Of a stretch of DNA of 64,000 nucleotides, positions 1-11,222 are shown in pieces. The notes under the pieces are model-generated. The model was not told where the DNA came from, ran no database searches, and was given only the letters and a program-made list of their open reading frames with translations. Made by a program: the position numbers and the translations under genes. The stretch comes from Pyrrhosoma nymphula (Eukaryota; Arthropoda; Insecta; Odonata; Coenagrionidae): positions 41,779,822-41,843,821 of the forward strand of contig OY754328.1 in the NCBI GenBank assembly GCA_963573305.1, given 5' to 3'. Each line of letters begins with the position of its first letter. Position 1 is the stretch's first letter.

Positions 1-2769
1 TGGCCACTTTTATGATGTTATTTCTCGCTTTTTTCACCTAAGTGACAAGTATTTTTACGTCATTGGCGTAAATATTGTGTGATTACTGCAGTTAAACTTT
101 GAAGTGAGTCAACGGCATCCGGAAAGATGTGGTGGAACAGCATTTTTGCCATTGAAAATCAACAGATATTTATCTTTTATTTTGTAAACTTAGTATATTG
201 ACTTGGAAGTCCGAGTGGTGAGATTGAACCTTGACATGTTTTGCTAAGTGTGATCTGGTGTTTGCACGCGAGTTCTCAAGTGTCTCCCGGTTTGACTCAC
301 ATATACCGCACCACACGTGTTACAACAACGTCACTGGATGCGTTGGAGAAGTGGGAAAAAATCAAGAATAATTGTGAAATTTTTAAACCAATTGATTTTG
401 AATATCACTCCCCGCCCTAGATCCCTGCTACCATTTGACCGGAACCTGAAAATGTGACATCACTTCTTCTCCTACCTCATCCCGGCTATATTTTCTTCCT
501 TTCCCCCACCCCATGGTGAACCCCGGCTGGAGGGAGAAAACAAATGACCCGAGTCACCCTACCATTTTCTTAACCTCCATCCATTCTTTCCCTCTCAATT
601 TCCCAAACACCTTCCCCTTCCATTTAAAAATAAGTATACGTACCCACGACCAACCGGAATTTGGGATATTGTGCCTGAAGTAAAATGCCGAAATACGTGC
701 CGTCAATGTAAATAAATTTGACAGCACTATATCTGTTGATTTTCATTTTAACTCAAATTTGGTTGCTATAATTAACTATGCATTCATCCATGCCTACATC
801 AATCATAAGAAGAAGATTAATACATCATAGATATAGGACTAATGTGTGGAAACTGTAACCCATGCGCTTCAATCGGTGAAATATTAATTTATGTCGTTTC
901 GCTTTGAATTATTATGATTCATCGATGTCTTGATGATCATGTCTTCATTAGCCTACTCATTATAAATATTATTACAAACATTTAAAAAAACTCATTTTTA
1001 CAAACCGTGAGAATATGCAAGGTTATTGCGCACTGTTGAAGTTTATTGAAAGGCCATAAAATGCGTTCTTACTAATTTTTTATTTTATTCAATTTTATTT
1101 TCGAGCCAAATTTTCTTGGTTTCTTCACATTGGTTGGCACGGTTATGTTTCTTGGCCGCCGTTCTTCTCCCACTGGACCCGTTCCTTTCCCTATCCCTCT
1201 CCCTCCCTCTCCCCCCTCTTACCAATCCCAAGACTCCCTCGATCCTTAACCCTCCTGCCACGATCGTATCACTTTTAAAAAGCGCCCCATCCAGCATCCG
1301 GGAGGGTGCAACTGCGGCAGCTCTTTCTGGGAAACAAGACCTGGGGAGCCCGCCTTCTAGCGAAGGTCGAGGGCCCTCTATGAACACCGTATTTTTCTTG
1401 GCTGAGAGAGTTGGTGGGCAAGCAGGCGAAAGAAATAATAATAACAATAGCATAAGAGACTAATTTCCGTTTGACTATCTCTGGTGCCCGAGGAGTGAGC
1501 ACGTTTCAAGAACGCTTGTTTGTTTTCCGTTATGCGGCCCACGCGTTCAAATTTCCTAATTAAATAGAAATAGGTTGGGTAGAAGAAAGGAGAGGACAAG
1601 GTCCCTCAAAGGAAAGGTTTGGGGGAAGGGGTTAGAAGGGCTGAGGTAGAGGGAAAGGTAGAAGGGCATGGAGGCGTTTGTTTCCTCAAGTTATTTGTGC
1701 GGCGTTTGAGAGGTAGAGGGAGGCAATCACGCTAATGGCATTGGAGGAAGGCTCCTGTTGATTTACAGCGTGCGTGGAGACGGGAGTCTATAGAATGAAT
1801 GAGTACTAGTCTCCTCTTCTCTTGAGAGAGGAGTGGAGGGCAGATCACCACGCGTGAGTATTTTTGAGGAGTTGACCCTCGGCCTCCCGAGGTTGTTCCC
1901 TGAAGGAGAGATGGATACACGTAGTGCCCACCTGTGCACACGCGTGGGCAGGGGTCAGCGGAAGGGTCATCGCACGGCGGTTGCTCCGGCCTCCTTATCA
2001 GCGGTCGATCAACATCCTCCTGTTTAGCTCCGCGCCCGCAGTACACACTGCCCCCCCTGATGGTCCACCCCTCCCTCACTGGGCCAGCTACCAACCAGGA
2101 ATTAACCGAGGAATGGAATGGTTGCATCTGCCACTCGAGACCAGCCCCTTTCGAGTTTTAACAAGATGCAGCATTCCGATGGGAGTGCAAACCGCATTAA
2201 TCTCAGTGTTGACGCTCTGGGAGGTAGAAATGAGTGATGGAAAAATGGAGAAACTCCATTCTATCCGTCTGACTAAAAGAGAAGAGTAGAACGGTGTCTG
2301 TTTCGTTATCGTCATATTTTGGTTAGTGTCCTTTAATGTAGTCGTGAAAACCATTTTACTGATCGAGAGCGTGTCTGGAGAAAAATATTAAATATGAACC
2401 TACCGTACATGATTGTTAACTCTCAAGATGACTATGCTAAAGATTTAAACCTTTTTTTCCTTTTTTAATCCTTTCAAATAGTGAATTAAACCTCTGAATG
2501 AAGGCTATTTGATTCTAAATGTGGATAAATGGAGAGGTTTCGGTTTCAGATCATGAACATTATTCCTGCCAAATTTAAACTTCCTAGGCCACCTGAAAGT
2601 CCTTCAAATAGGTGTGGCGTAAGACTCTTAAGAATTAGTATTATATATTTGGTGTTTCATAAGGGATCTGCGTGACTTCTCGAGTAGGTCAGGGGATAGA
2701 TTTTAAGTACATTTTGTCTAGTGAACATGGGGTTGCAAGTCCTTAATCAAGTCACATATCTCGGATATT
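1..2769. other. No gene recognised; AT-rich with GC/CT-rich islands
   Basis: No supported gene, RNA or transposon terminus was found. About 470-620 and 1130-1420 are pyrimidine-rich, and about 1620-2160 is GC-richer. The open frames there, on both strands, are dominated by Leu, Ser, Pro and Arg runs expected from CT-rich composition and show no family motif. Confidence 0.5.
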
Positions 2770-4266
2770 GAAATGTATTTCTTAAATTTAGTCCCATTTA
2801 TAAAAATATTCTGATTATTGGAGACTTTAACGCTGACATGTTTTGTGACAATTATTACCGTTCATTTCTATATAACTTTATATATTCCAATGATATTTAG
2901 CTTCTTCCCCTAAATGCTACCCATGATACTGAAAAAAGCCATGCGCTTCTTGATCTCTGCACTCGTCAGAAAAAGTTTCCTCTTTTGATCAGTCGCCTGT
3001 TTCTTTCCTCTCGGCTTACGATAAGATTTCCATGACATACAAATTCAACATATCAAAGGTATGTCCACTTCCAATCGTTTTTATAAGTGAAAAGCATGTT
3101 GATGTCAATAGTTTCCTGAGAGAAATGCTAGAAACTGACTGGAAAATAATGCTTGACTCTCCAAACGTTGACGCTAAATTAGAGTGTTTCAATTCAATTC
3201 TTTTGACCTGCTTTGATCGTCATGCTCCTAAACGAACAATTCAAGCAAGGCGACCGATAGCTCCATTGATCACTTCAGAATTAAACGAACAACTTAAAGT
3301 TAGAGATTGACTTAGAAGAGCATTCATTCAATCGTAGAGTGACCATATGTACCATGTATTTTTGAAGCAACGTAATCTTGTTAAACGCTTGGTGACGAAG
3401 GCAAAACAGAAATACTACATGACAACTCTCTCCACACTCACGAATTCTACCGACCTCTGGAGAGAGCTCAAAAACCTTGGATTAATCCTACAGACTGATC
3501 TAAGCCTTGATTATGGTGTTTCACTCGATGAATTGAACTGGCACTTTGCATCAAGTGGCCATTCCTCGACTAATGAAATGGATGACCCTACCTTCAGCAT
3601 CCAATCCCTAGATATTCTGGTGCCCTTTCATGATAATAATTTTTACTTTAATTATATTACACCCGATGTTTTGCAGAATGTTTTACGTAATGCCAAATCA
3701 AATTCTATCGGAAACGATGGTATATCGGTCAAATACTTAAAAGCCTCATCTTCAGCCGCGATTCCTGCTGTACTCGACATGTTTAATTCGTCGCTAATGT
3801 CTAGCACGTACCCTTCAATTTGGAAGTCATCCCTGATACGGCCCATCAAGAAAAATAAAACCCCATCTTCACCAAGTGATTACCGGCCAATATCCATTCT
3901 CTGTGCAGCCTCAAAGTGCCTTGAAAAGATAGTTTTTCAACAGACCGTTGATTATCCTAAAGCTCATCAATTGTTCGATCCATTTCAGTCGGGTTTTCGC
4001 AAAAACTACTCGACACAGACGGCCTTGATTAAAGTTGCTGACGATATAAGGTATGCTAACGACAAAAAGATGGTGACTATCTTGGTACTGTTTGATCTTC
4101 GTAAAGCCTTCGACCGAGTGAATCACACCTTGCTGTTACAAAAAATGCGAAAACTGAATTTCTCATTTTCCCCTCTGAATTGGTTCTATGGGCGTCGTCA
4201 ATCGGTGAAAGACTCGATAGGAAATCGGTCTGATTGGGTAACTATATCATGTGGAGTACCTTCTTA
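2770..4266 (+). mobile_element. 3'-truncated non-LTR retrotransposon (LINE), Jockey/CR1-like group
   Basis: Degraded endonuclease-reverse transcriptase LINE. The window shows an endonuclease-type peptide IIGDFNADM at about 2814-2840, followed by an NATHD...HALLDL stretch typical of the end of LINE endonuclease domains, then two open segments (3032-3310 and 3347-4267) covering the linker and the first half of the reverse transcriptase. The copy stops just after the SCGVPS motif, where functional elements continue with a Q-G-S stretch and the YADD/FADD box. It is therefore truncated on the 3' side as well as the 5' side, unlike ordinary 5'-truncated LINEs. The sequence after 4267 is AT-rich and shows no continuation. 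Group assignment is by motif style only. Confidence 0.8.
3032..3310 (+). pseudogene. LINE ORF2 fragment: endonuclease end and linker
   Basis: A 92-codon open stretch whose reading frame continues upstream without a stop into FDQSPVSFLSAYDKIS (about 2984-3031), so the methionine at 3032 is not the biological start. Upstream in another frame lies the endonuclease peptide at 2814-2840, which implies at least one frameshift. The segment corresponds to the end of the endonuclease domain and the linker before the RT (NSILLTCFDRHAPKR is a typical linker pattern). It ends at a TGA (3308-3310), and the next segment resumes 37 bases later in the same element. No function is expected; it is a dead LINE piece. 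Confidence 0.7.
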
Positions 4267-4267
4267 A
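3347..4267 (+). pseudogene. LINE reverse transcriptase N-terminal half, truncated
   Basis: A 306-codon open frame. Visible RT landmarks in order: IGNDGIS at about residues 121-127, SDYRPISILCAASKCLEKI at 177-195, the GFRKNYSTQTALI box at 216-228, and the catalytic motif A LFDLRKAFDRVNH at 249-260 with the metal-binding Asp at residue 250. The frame ends at SCGVPS (301-306), directly before the expected QGS box, and the catalytic double-Asp motif and C-terminal domain are absent. Reverse transcriptases of this kind copy LINE RNA at the nicked target site; this copy cannot. The true start lies upstream of 3347, since the domain order continues from 3032-3310. The surrounding sequence holds no host gene. 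Confidence 0.85.
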
Positions 4268-4487
4268 ATAATTACTTTAAAAATACTTTTATTTTTTTGA
4301 GATTACATAGGTTTTTTAGGTGAGAAATAATCATCTATTTTATTTTTCTTTCTTACATTGGTAAAACTATTTTCCTATTTACATTTTTGACGGAGATATG
4401 GCATCTTAAATGATACCGTGACATGAGAACATCGATCGACGGCTCTCTCCCAGGCAAGGAACTGGATTTATATGGGTGTTTGTCAAG

Positions 4488-4567
4488 TTCTGGTGGTTCG
4501 GCCCCTGAAAAGCCTGAAGACAAGTCAATGTCTTATCGGGATTTCAGGGGCATACGTGCCTCCAGAA
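4488..4567. repeat. Imperfect hairpin with a perfect 10-bp core
   Basis: GCCCCTGAAA at 4501-4510 pairs exactly with TTTCAGGGGC at 4542-4551. An outer TTCTGGTGG (4488-4497 region) faces CCTCCAGAA (about 4558-4566), and AGAC/GTCT pairs inside the loop. An A-run follows at 4579. It could be the end of a short non-autonomous element or a structured retroposon tail; the family is not recognised. Confidence 0.5.
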
Positions 4568-5050
4568 TCGTTGGAGATAAAAAAAAAACAATTTACTAAG
4601 AAAAAATATTAACTTCATTAATATAAGCCATCTATATTTTTTTTACATGCATTGAAAATTATAATCAATCGGATTGGTGGCCGTTTAGCGTGCTAAAGAA
4701 TGTAAGCAACAAGGCGGCATATAGTAAGTCCTCAAGCGATGATTTTCCCCTTTTGATTGACTGTTTGAGCTTCATTGTTTAAGAAGCTGATTGGGATAGT
4801 AAATCCTTAACTAAATAATCCTTAAGGTTGACAGTTCATTTTTAGAACAATATGAGCGAGGAAAGAAGTTCTTTTATGCTGGAAGAGAAGGAATTGAAAT
4901 GGCTAGATCATTTTTAGGTTTCAAGTAAGAATGAATACCTAACCTTATTTTAAATTGCGTTTAAATGGCGTAGTCCCCGCCGGCAGACTACACCCTCTGT
5001 CGTACTTTACAACCTTTAGATGCCTTTGGTATTATGCTGACATTTGAAGT

Positions 5051-5569
5051 TTAAGGTGGTTTGAGCGAGATAGTTCCCTAGTCATAATGGAGACTACATT
5101 CAAATTTTATTTTCTGGTTTCAGCGTCTGTAAGTTATATACGATCAAAATTCGCAGTAATTAACAAAATTAAGCTACATTAGTCTCTAACTTGACTCATT
5201 TTTTCCCGCCGTATGGCTGAAAACCCTTCAAAACAGAAGGTTTATTTGCGATTCTGTAAAAATTACTGTGGTGAGTAATATATTAGTTTTTATAAATAGT
5301 TGAGAAAACATGCAATATACACACCGTTAGTTTTTTGACGAAATCTAGGTGTTATAAATTCCTATTTTTTTCAATATTCTCCCTCTGGAGCGCTCAGCCT
5401 TAATCGATCCCATGTAAAACATCTTACATTTTTAGACAAATTGCTCGAAAAGTAGTTTGGCAAGGGGTTGATATTTTGATATCATTGGAAAGATGAGAGT
5501 TTTGTCTTTAAAATGAGGCCAAATTCCTCAAATTCTAGGTAAAGTGGTTTTTCGCTCAAACCACCATAA
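5051..5569. mobile_element. TTAA-flanked inverted-repeat element, copy A
   Basis: Starts TTAA + GGTGGTTTGAGCGA (5051-5068) and ends TCGCTCAAACCACC + ATAA (about 5552-5569), so the termini are exact inverted repeats and the 3' TTAA is mutated to ATAA. The interior is AT-rich with no open frame and aligns along its whole length with copies at 41272-41933 and 43302-43762. Shared interior landmarks include AGATAGTTCCC, TTTTGATATCATTGGAAAGA and AAATTCTAGGT. This fits a non-autonomous DNA transposon with TTAA target duplications. PiggyBac and Kolobok superfamilies both use TTAA; the purine-rich GG terminus is unlike the usual CCY start of piggyBac, so Kolobok-like is a guess only. Confidence 0.8.
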
Positions 5570-8500
5570 GAATGTTGAGAGACCTTCAGTATGGATGGCT
5601 GTCTACAATTTTTTGGGTTCTGGATGGCTTTTTTTTTAGTTCATCGTGCCCACGGGAGCCAATAAGGCTTCCGATTAGTCGCAAACCCCCTCCCTTCGTC
5701 GATTTCCCTCTCTCTTTTCTCTTCCCCCCCCCCACCCCGAAGACCACCTCCCCTCCTCCCGCCCATTCAAGTCCCCCATCCCATCTCCTCCGCCTCAATC
5801 ACGCACTCTATAATTTAGCATATTAGTCTTGAGTGAATGATCACCGGCTTCGAATTTCCATCCTCCCGCGTTTACCGGTCCATCCAATCTGATATCTGCA
5901 TTAAGCCAAGGTCACCATACTTCTCTCCGACTACTACTCCACCCCCTTCCCAAATCAGCTTCCTTCCTCGTCCTTCCCATTAAAAGTAAATTATTTTGGC
6001 AATGGAACGAATTGATAATTATCATTAGATATAGGGTACCACGTATAGCATTTACCTAGTAATAATAATAATAATTTTGCTACCCAGCAATTAGTTGTCG
6101 CTATAAATAGATTATAAAAATAAAATGTTCTGCCGAACACCGTGAATTTTAAAAAATAATTCAACAAAAAATATTTAAACAGATTGTTCAGCTTTTGTCC
6201 ATCATCAGCTCCATCCAAACTCCGTCCCCCTTCACCCTCGGGCCTCTTCCACTCTGACCTGGCGAACGGATGTCTTTTCGAATATTCTTGAGTGGAGCTT
6301 AGGATACGACGGTAAAAGTGGTGGGTTTTTATTTTTGTTTCGCATAACGGTCTGCAATTGAGAAAGTTACTCTTCTATTTTAGGAGTATGTTAATCGTCT
6401 GTCAGTGAGAGAGGAAAATTTGCCTCGGTTCCTGAATGCCTCATTGAATCAAGAAGCCTTAGAAGTGTCAAAGAGTAGTTCAGTAATGAAGAAATTAGTA
6501 TTTTTTAAATACATCACCTGTTTATGAATGCGCGTCACGTACTCACCACCCAAGTGTAACTTCCTTAATTACCTACACCTTTCTAGTAAGCACGAGAATT
6601 CTGTAACCGACGGGTAAATAGTTTTGAGAGTACCGGAAGGATATTATTTTGGGATTATTTCGTTGAAAATGGAGCATATCTGTATTAATGTTTTATTAAT
6701 TTCTCTTCCTAAGCTTTATCACTGAGTAGCTAGGAGACAAAATCCAGTTTTTCTGCGCGATGCACTGGTCTTGCTGGTGAAAGCGGCCTTTCAGTTAAAG
6801 GCGATTGAAATGAGCGATGAAAGTTGAAATGACTTGTAATATGCAAAAGTGAACTTTGTTGTGTGATTAGTTATTAACTTTAGGATGATATAAACCAATC
6901 TGTGGGAGTTCCAACCTCAAATACCGATCGAGGGTGCCTTCAATAAGAGTTGGCCCAATTAGGTGGCTTTCTAACGATTTATGATCACGTAATGCTATCT
7001 GAGGCCACAAAAAACGCTCACTACCCAATGTACAAAATATGTTTTTTAAACTGGTCATGATTTTACCTACTGAAATAAAGTATAATTCATGTACATCGTC
7101 AGTATCTGATGCAGCGTAACTAACCTATTTTGATGACACATTAGCAAGAAATTGTTTTATATTTGTGCTAGCCTAGCACTTTTGGCGACTTTTGGATGCC
7201 TGTTACTCAGATTAATTATTTCAGTACTGCAACACTTATCTGAAAGTGATGTCATCTGCTAACAGAAGCCAATTTTTCTTTCCTACCGCAATTTCTCCGT
7301 GGACATTTTGTTTATTTTCCAAGTAATTAAAGGCAGTGGGATGGGGACCAAAGCCAAGATTAGAAGAGAAGAATTTTTAAATCCTAAATTGAATAGAAGT
7401 TACGAAAGTGATGAATTCAGAGCCTGTTGAAAATTGTGTGTTGATTCGGAATTAGTCCCATTTTCGTGCCGTAACAATATATGAAGGAGCCACGACGACG
7501 TGAGCTTCACATGTGGGAGTGAGCAGCTGGGTAGAGCACCTTCGGCGTTGAAGCACAGGGGGTCTGGATGCATGTAATCCGCCCTCAACCGATTATGTTT
7601 TTCTCTCTGAACGCGCCTGATTATGCAACCGATTATGTTTTTCTCCCTGCCCGTATTCTACTCAGCGGGTGACTCCGCTGAAGTTGCTGTGAAACCTTTA
7701 AATTTGGAATGAAATCGTTCCGTTAGGAAGATTTGCGAAACATCTCGCCTGATATAATTCATGTGAACCAGTAATACGCCTATTTTTACTCACAGGAATC
7801 AGCCATATAATAACTGGCTGTGAGGTATAGGCATTAGAGATACATTTATTTGCTCCGACGATGGCATGTACTTACTAAGTTAAATTGAGTTCAAAAACGC
7901 AAAAGGAGTCAGACCTCATTGAAAATTGGTTGGTACGCACGACCGATTTCATAGAATTGTCAAAGGATGACGTCGAATATCCAATTAAACCGATTGTATA
8001 ACAATTAAACTTGTTAAATATACGAAGTTGTTCCTTTGATAACATTTTAGGCTATGACCTGTTTCAATGTCTTAAACACAATTGAATCCTTTTATCGACT
8101 GTTTACTGTTTAATATTTTCGATTTGGAACTTCTTTTCTGAAAATGTCTGATTTAAAATTTTCCTCTACGTAGACTTGAATTAAAAATTGCAAAATGCAC
8201 GTAATTTGAATTTTAACGAATTATTTTACGGTGTTATATTTAATTGATTGGCGTTTCTTTCGCCTCACATCACTGACCAGTGATGTGGAGCAATTGAACC
8301 AAAACAAACAACTTCCTGAATCGGGCATTGCATTTAATGTAATTTATATCGCCATTAAAATAAATGATGAGGAAATGGTCTGCTAAAGTTACTCAGAATT
8401 CATATTTTGCAATGTAATTAATAATTTGTAATCATCATTCAGTGGTAATATCCAAATGTTATGCACTGGTTTTGATAAATGGAATTTTAGTTTCAGTATA

Positions 8501-9696
8501 TATGGTACCACTATGGGCCAATTAGATGAATTCCAGTTCGACATTATTTTTCTGCAAAAAAATAAGGTTAAATCTGCTTATAAAGGCATAAACTGCGCTT
8601 TTTCCTCAAAAACCATGGTCAACGACAACAATGAGCATTAAAATTTCACTCTTAACCTGATTACTACCGTGGTGCATTGGAGAACTTGGATATTTTAGCA
8701 TCTCGTTGAATTAGTTGATTCATGGTTTTGATAAAATATTACGGTTGCCCAATTTAGCGTGCGTACTGTCTGAAATTAAATGATTATATTCACTTGTATA
8801 AATCTTCTTGCGTTGATGAGTTTCTTTTTAAAGCTATAATATATTAACATTTATGTTAAGTGTATTTCAAAATTTACCTTACTGTAGAACATTTGACTCC
8901 AATGGATTTAGTTATTGCACTTCTACATTTATATTTAGATGAGCATTTATATTTCCTAGAAAGAATTCGAAAGTTTACTAGATGGAACGCCTGTGAGATT
9001 TAAACTTTTTCTCTTTTTTTGGCTGCTCATAAGAAGTAAATCAACGTAAGGACCTCCTTTTTCAGCAGAATTATGTAATTAGGCCTTGTTGAATTCAATA
9101 GAGTTACTTACGAATATATTACCATGGAATTTTTTAAAATACTTTTTAAGGTGGTTCCACCGTAAAATGACTTAAATGCCATTTTATTCATATTCTGTCT
9201 ACTTGTAAAAAAACTTGTCTTCTATCTGATATGAACAACAAAATAATACCTTTCCACGCTATTTTATTCTATAATTGAACTTGAAATTACATTGTGTTCA
9301 ATGGTGGAATGAGAGAAACACGTGGAAAAATAGTATTTTGCCATAAAATATAAATGCCATTTTCGCGGAAAACTATTTATACGAAGGAAATAATCCAGAG
9401 AAACTGAATAAAAATAAAATATAGGCATCTCTCAGCATTGCATCTCTCCTTATTATTTTAGTTATTGAAGAATTGATGCCATAATTGAAGTCTAAATGCG
9501 GTAATTCGTAGGAAATGGCGCTTCAGTCGGTTCCAATGGCTGGAAAAAAGTGCTAATTGAAAATACATTCGTGGAATAATCTGCATTTTTTCTACTCTAC
9601 TTTTGGTTTTATGTAGGTATCGCATTTCATCAGCGAAAGCAGGATTTTTTGAACAAAATATAAAAAATGTGGAATTTAGTATTTGTTTTGACTCAC
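5570..9696. other. No gene recognised; AT-rich spacer
   Basis: About 5690-5815 and 5930-5970 are strongly C/CT-rich. A weak tRNA-like A-box string lies at about 7518-7530. A 22-bp near-repeat (CAACCGATTATGTTTTTCTC type) occurs at about 7587 and 7627. A short ATT/AAT run is at 6060-6076. Nothing else supported. Confidence 0.5.
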
Positions 9697-10055
9697 ACTG
9701 TCGCGGCGGAACCTCCTTAATCGAAGAATTCCATTCTCGGGCACGCGGAGTCGACCGACCGCTATTCATTTCCGGTGGTCTGCAGTAGTATTCGGCGGTG
9801 ACCTCATCTGTCCATTCCCGATCAATGCCGTCCGATCCCGATACCTTAAAACTTCGGCGGCCATTGAAGGAGTGAATCCTATAGCCTCCTGATTGATGGC
9901 CGCCTCTTGGTTGCATGATGTGCATCCGGGGGCCATCGCGTGCATAGGGCTCTCCAACACACTCCTGTCTCATTAGCGCTCGAAGTTGGCGACGCTTGGA
10001 TCGATTCAATTCCGCCTTCCAACTTGTGCGCTTCATGGTGATTGAGAAGTCTTCG
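9697..10055 (-). CDS. Candidate host coding exon, product unknown
   Basis: Best candidate for a cellular gene. On the minus strand a 119-codon open stretch is bounded upstream by GCCAG (acceptor AG at 10057-10056) and downstream by GTGAGT (donor at 9696-9691). The length is 359 bases, 1 + 357 + 1, so the frame is open throughout. Base composition is clearly GC-richer than the AT-rich flanks. The peptide begins SEDFSITMKRTSWKAE, is rich in Arg/Lys early, and later contains GYRIHSFNGRR and EWTDEVTAEYY; it is hydrophilic with no signal peptide or membrane segment. An in-frame ATG at 10036-10034 sits in a good start context (ATCACCATGA), so this could instead be a first coding exon. The polypyrimidine tract before the acceptor is weak. 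I do not recognise the family. No other exon of the same gene could be identified. Confidence 0.42.
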
Positions 10056-11221
10056 CTGGCCTTTCAAATTTTTTATTGTTGGAAAGAAGTATTTTTCTCT
10101 TGATTTTTATGGGCCAACTTAGTGGAAGAACATGATCTGTAAAGTAAAAAAATTTGTACCTTTCCACAAGATTGAATCGCTGTCACACCATGGTTTAAAT
10201 CATGATTTTTATTCATCGAACGAGTGTTATATATTCTCTTGAAAATGACGCTGATGCGCTGAAACTAGGGTCGAACAGCAGTGAGTTGACGAGCATTAGT
10301 GCAAATTTTATCCCTTGTAGTGAGAAGTGTTATGTGCTCATGGCATTATCGGATCGGCGGTTGACATTTTTGAGAGGCGGAAATGGGAAAAATGGGACGT
10401 CGATCACCGATCACTTTGTCCCCTCTGTAGCATGAGCCATTCAATTAATTATTTTTGTTTTGGTTAAATGAACTCATACTGTGACTCAACTTTTTGTAAT
10501 TGTCAGTAATTATATACATTGCAATTTTGCCAATTATGAATACGTGAATGGCAGCCAAGAAATTTTTATGACAGAGCCCACATGCTTTTTTTGTTGTTGC
10601 AATTGTTTATTTGAGCGAACTTATGTTCGTGGCATAATGAATATGACTCGGTTAAAATATGCTTTAAGGTGCGTAGTATTGCGAATGGGGTGATCAGTTA
10701 CCTCTTGTGACTAGAAATTTCAATATGTACGGTGAATGAAACAATGCGCCTTTTCTATGCTACTCGCAACATGGATTATTAATTTCTTTTTATTACCGGG
10801 ACTAAACAACTGATGCCCAATTCTAGTGTTTTTTCAAGATTTTTGAAATATTTTTAGATGTCAAATCATGAACTGCCAATCAAGGTTTTATTCCAAGGAA
10901 TACATTGGTTAATTTATGTTGAGGTTTGGTCATGTCTTTTTTAAGAAACTCAACTTTTTTTTTCCGCCAACATTTCGCTTTTTTATTAAATTTTGTTCAG
11001 GGCTTCAGTGCAATGCAAGGAATACAGTTGGTAGGTAATAATTATAATACTACAAAGATAAAAAAGTTTTCAATCATAAATTTAGTACCTCAAAGGATTA
11101 AATTTCTTACTGCGACAATGGTAGTTCACAAAAACAAACTCTTCCTCTTAGTAACAAGATCAACATTTAAAAACAAAACCAAAATGGAAAACCAAGCTAA
11201 AATTTTGTTTAAAAAATATAA
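10056..11221. other. No gene recognised; AT-rich spacer
   Basis: AT-rich DNA with several short open frames (for example 10202-10435 and 10926-11234) that have simple, AT-driven composition and no motif. It may include intron or upstream sequence of the candidate exon at 9697-10055. Confidence 0.45.
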
Positions 11222-11222
11222 T

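Noticed and set aside
1245..1258. TTAACCCTCCTGCC as a piggyBac-type end
   Set aside because: No matching inverted end with TTAA was found within a plausible distance.
1085..1502. Overlapping open frames on both strands of 75-122 codons
   Set aside because: Leu/Ser/Pro and Arg/Glu runs produced by CT-rich composition; no motif or splice pattern.
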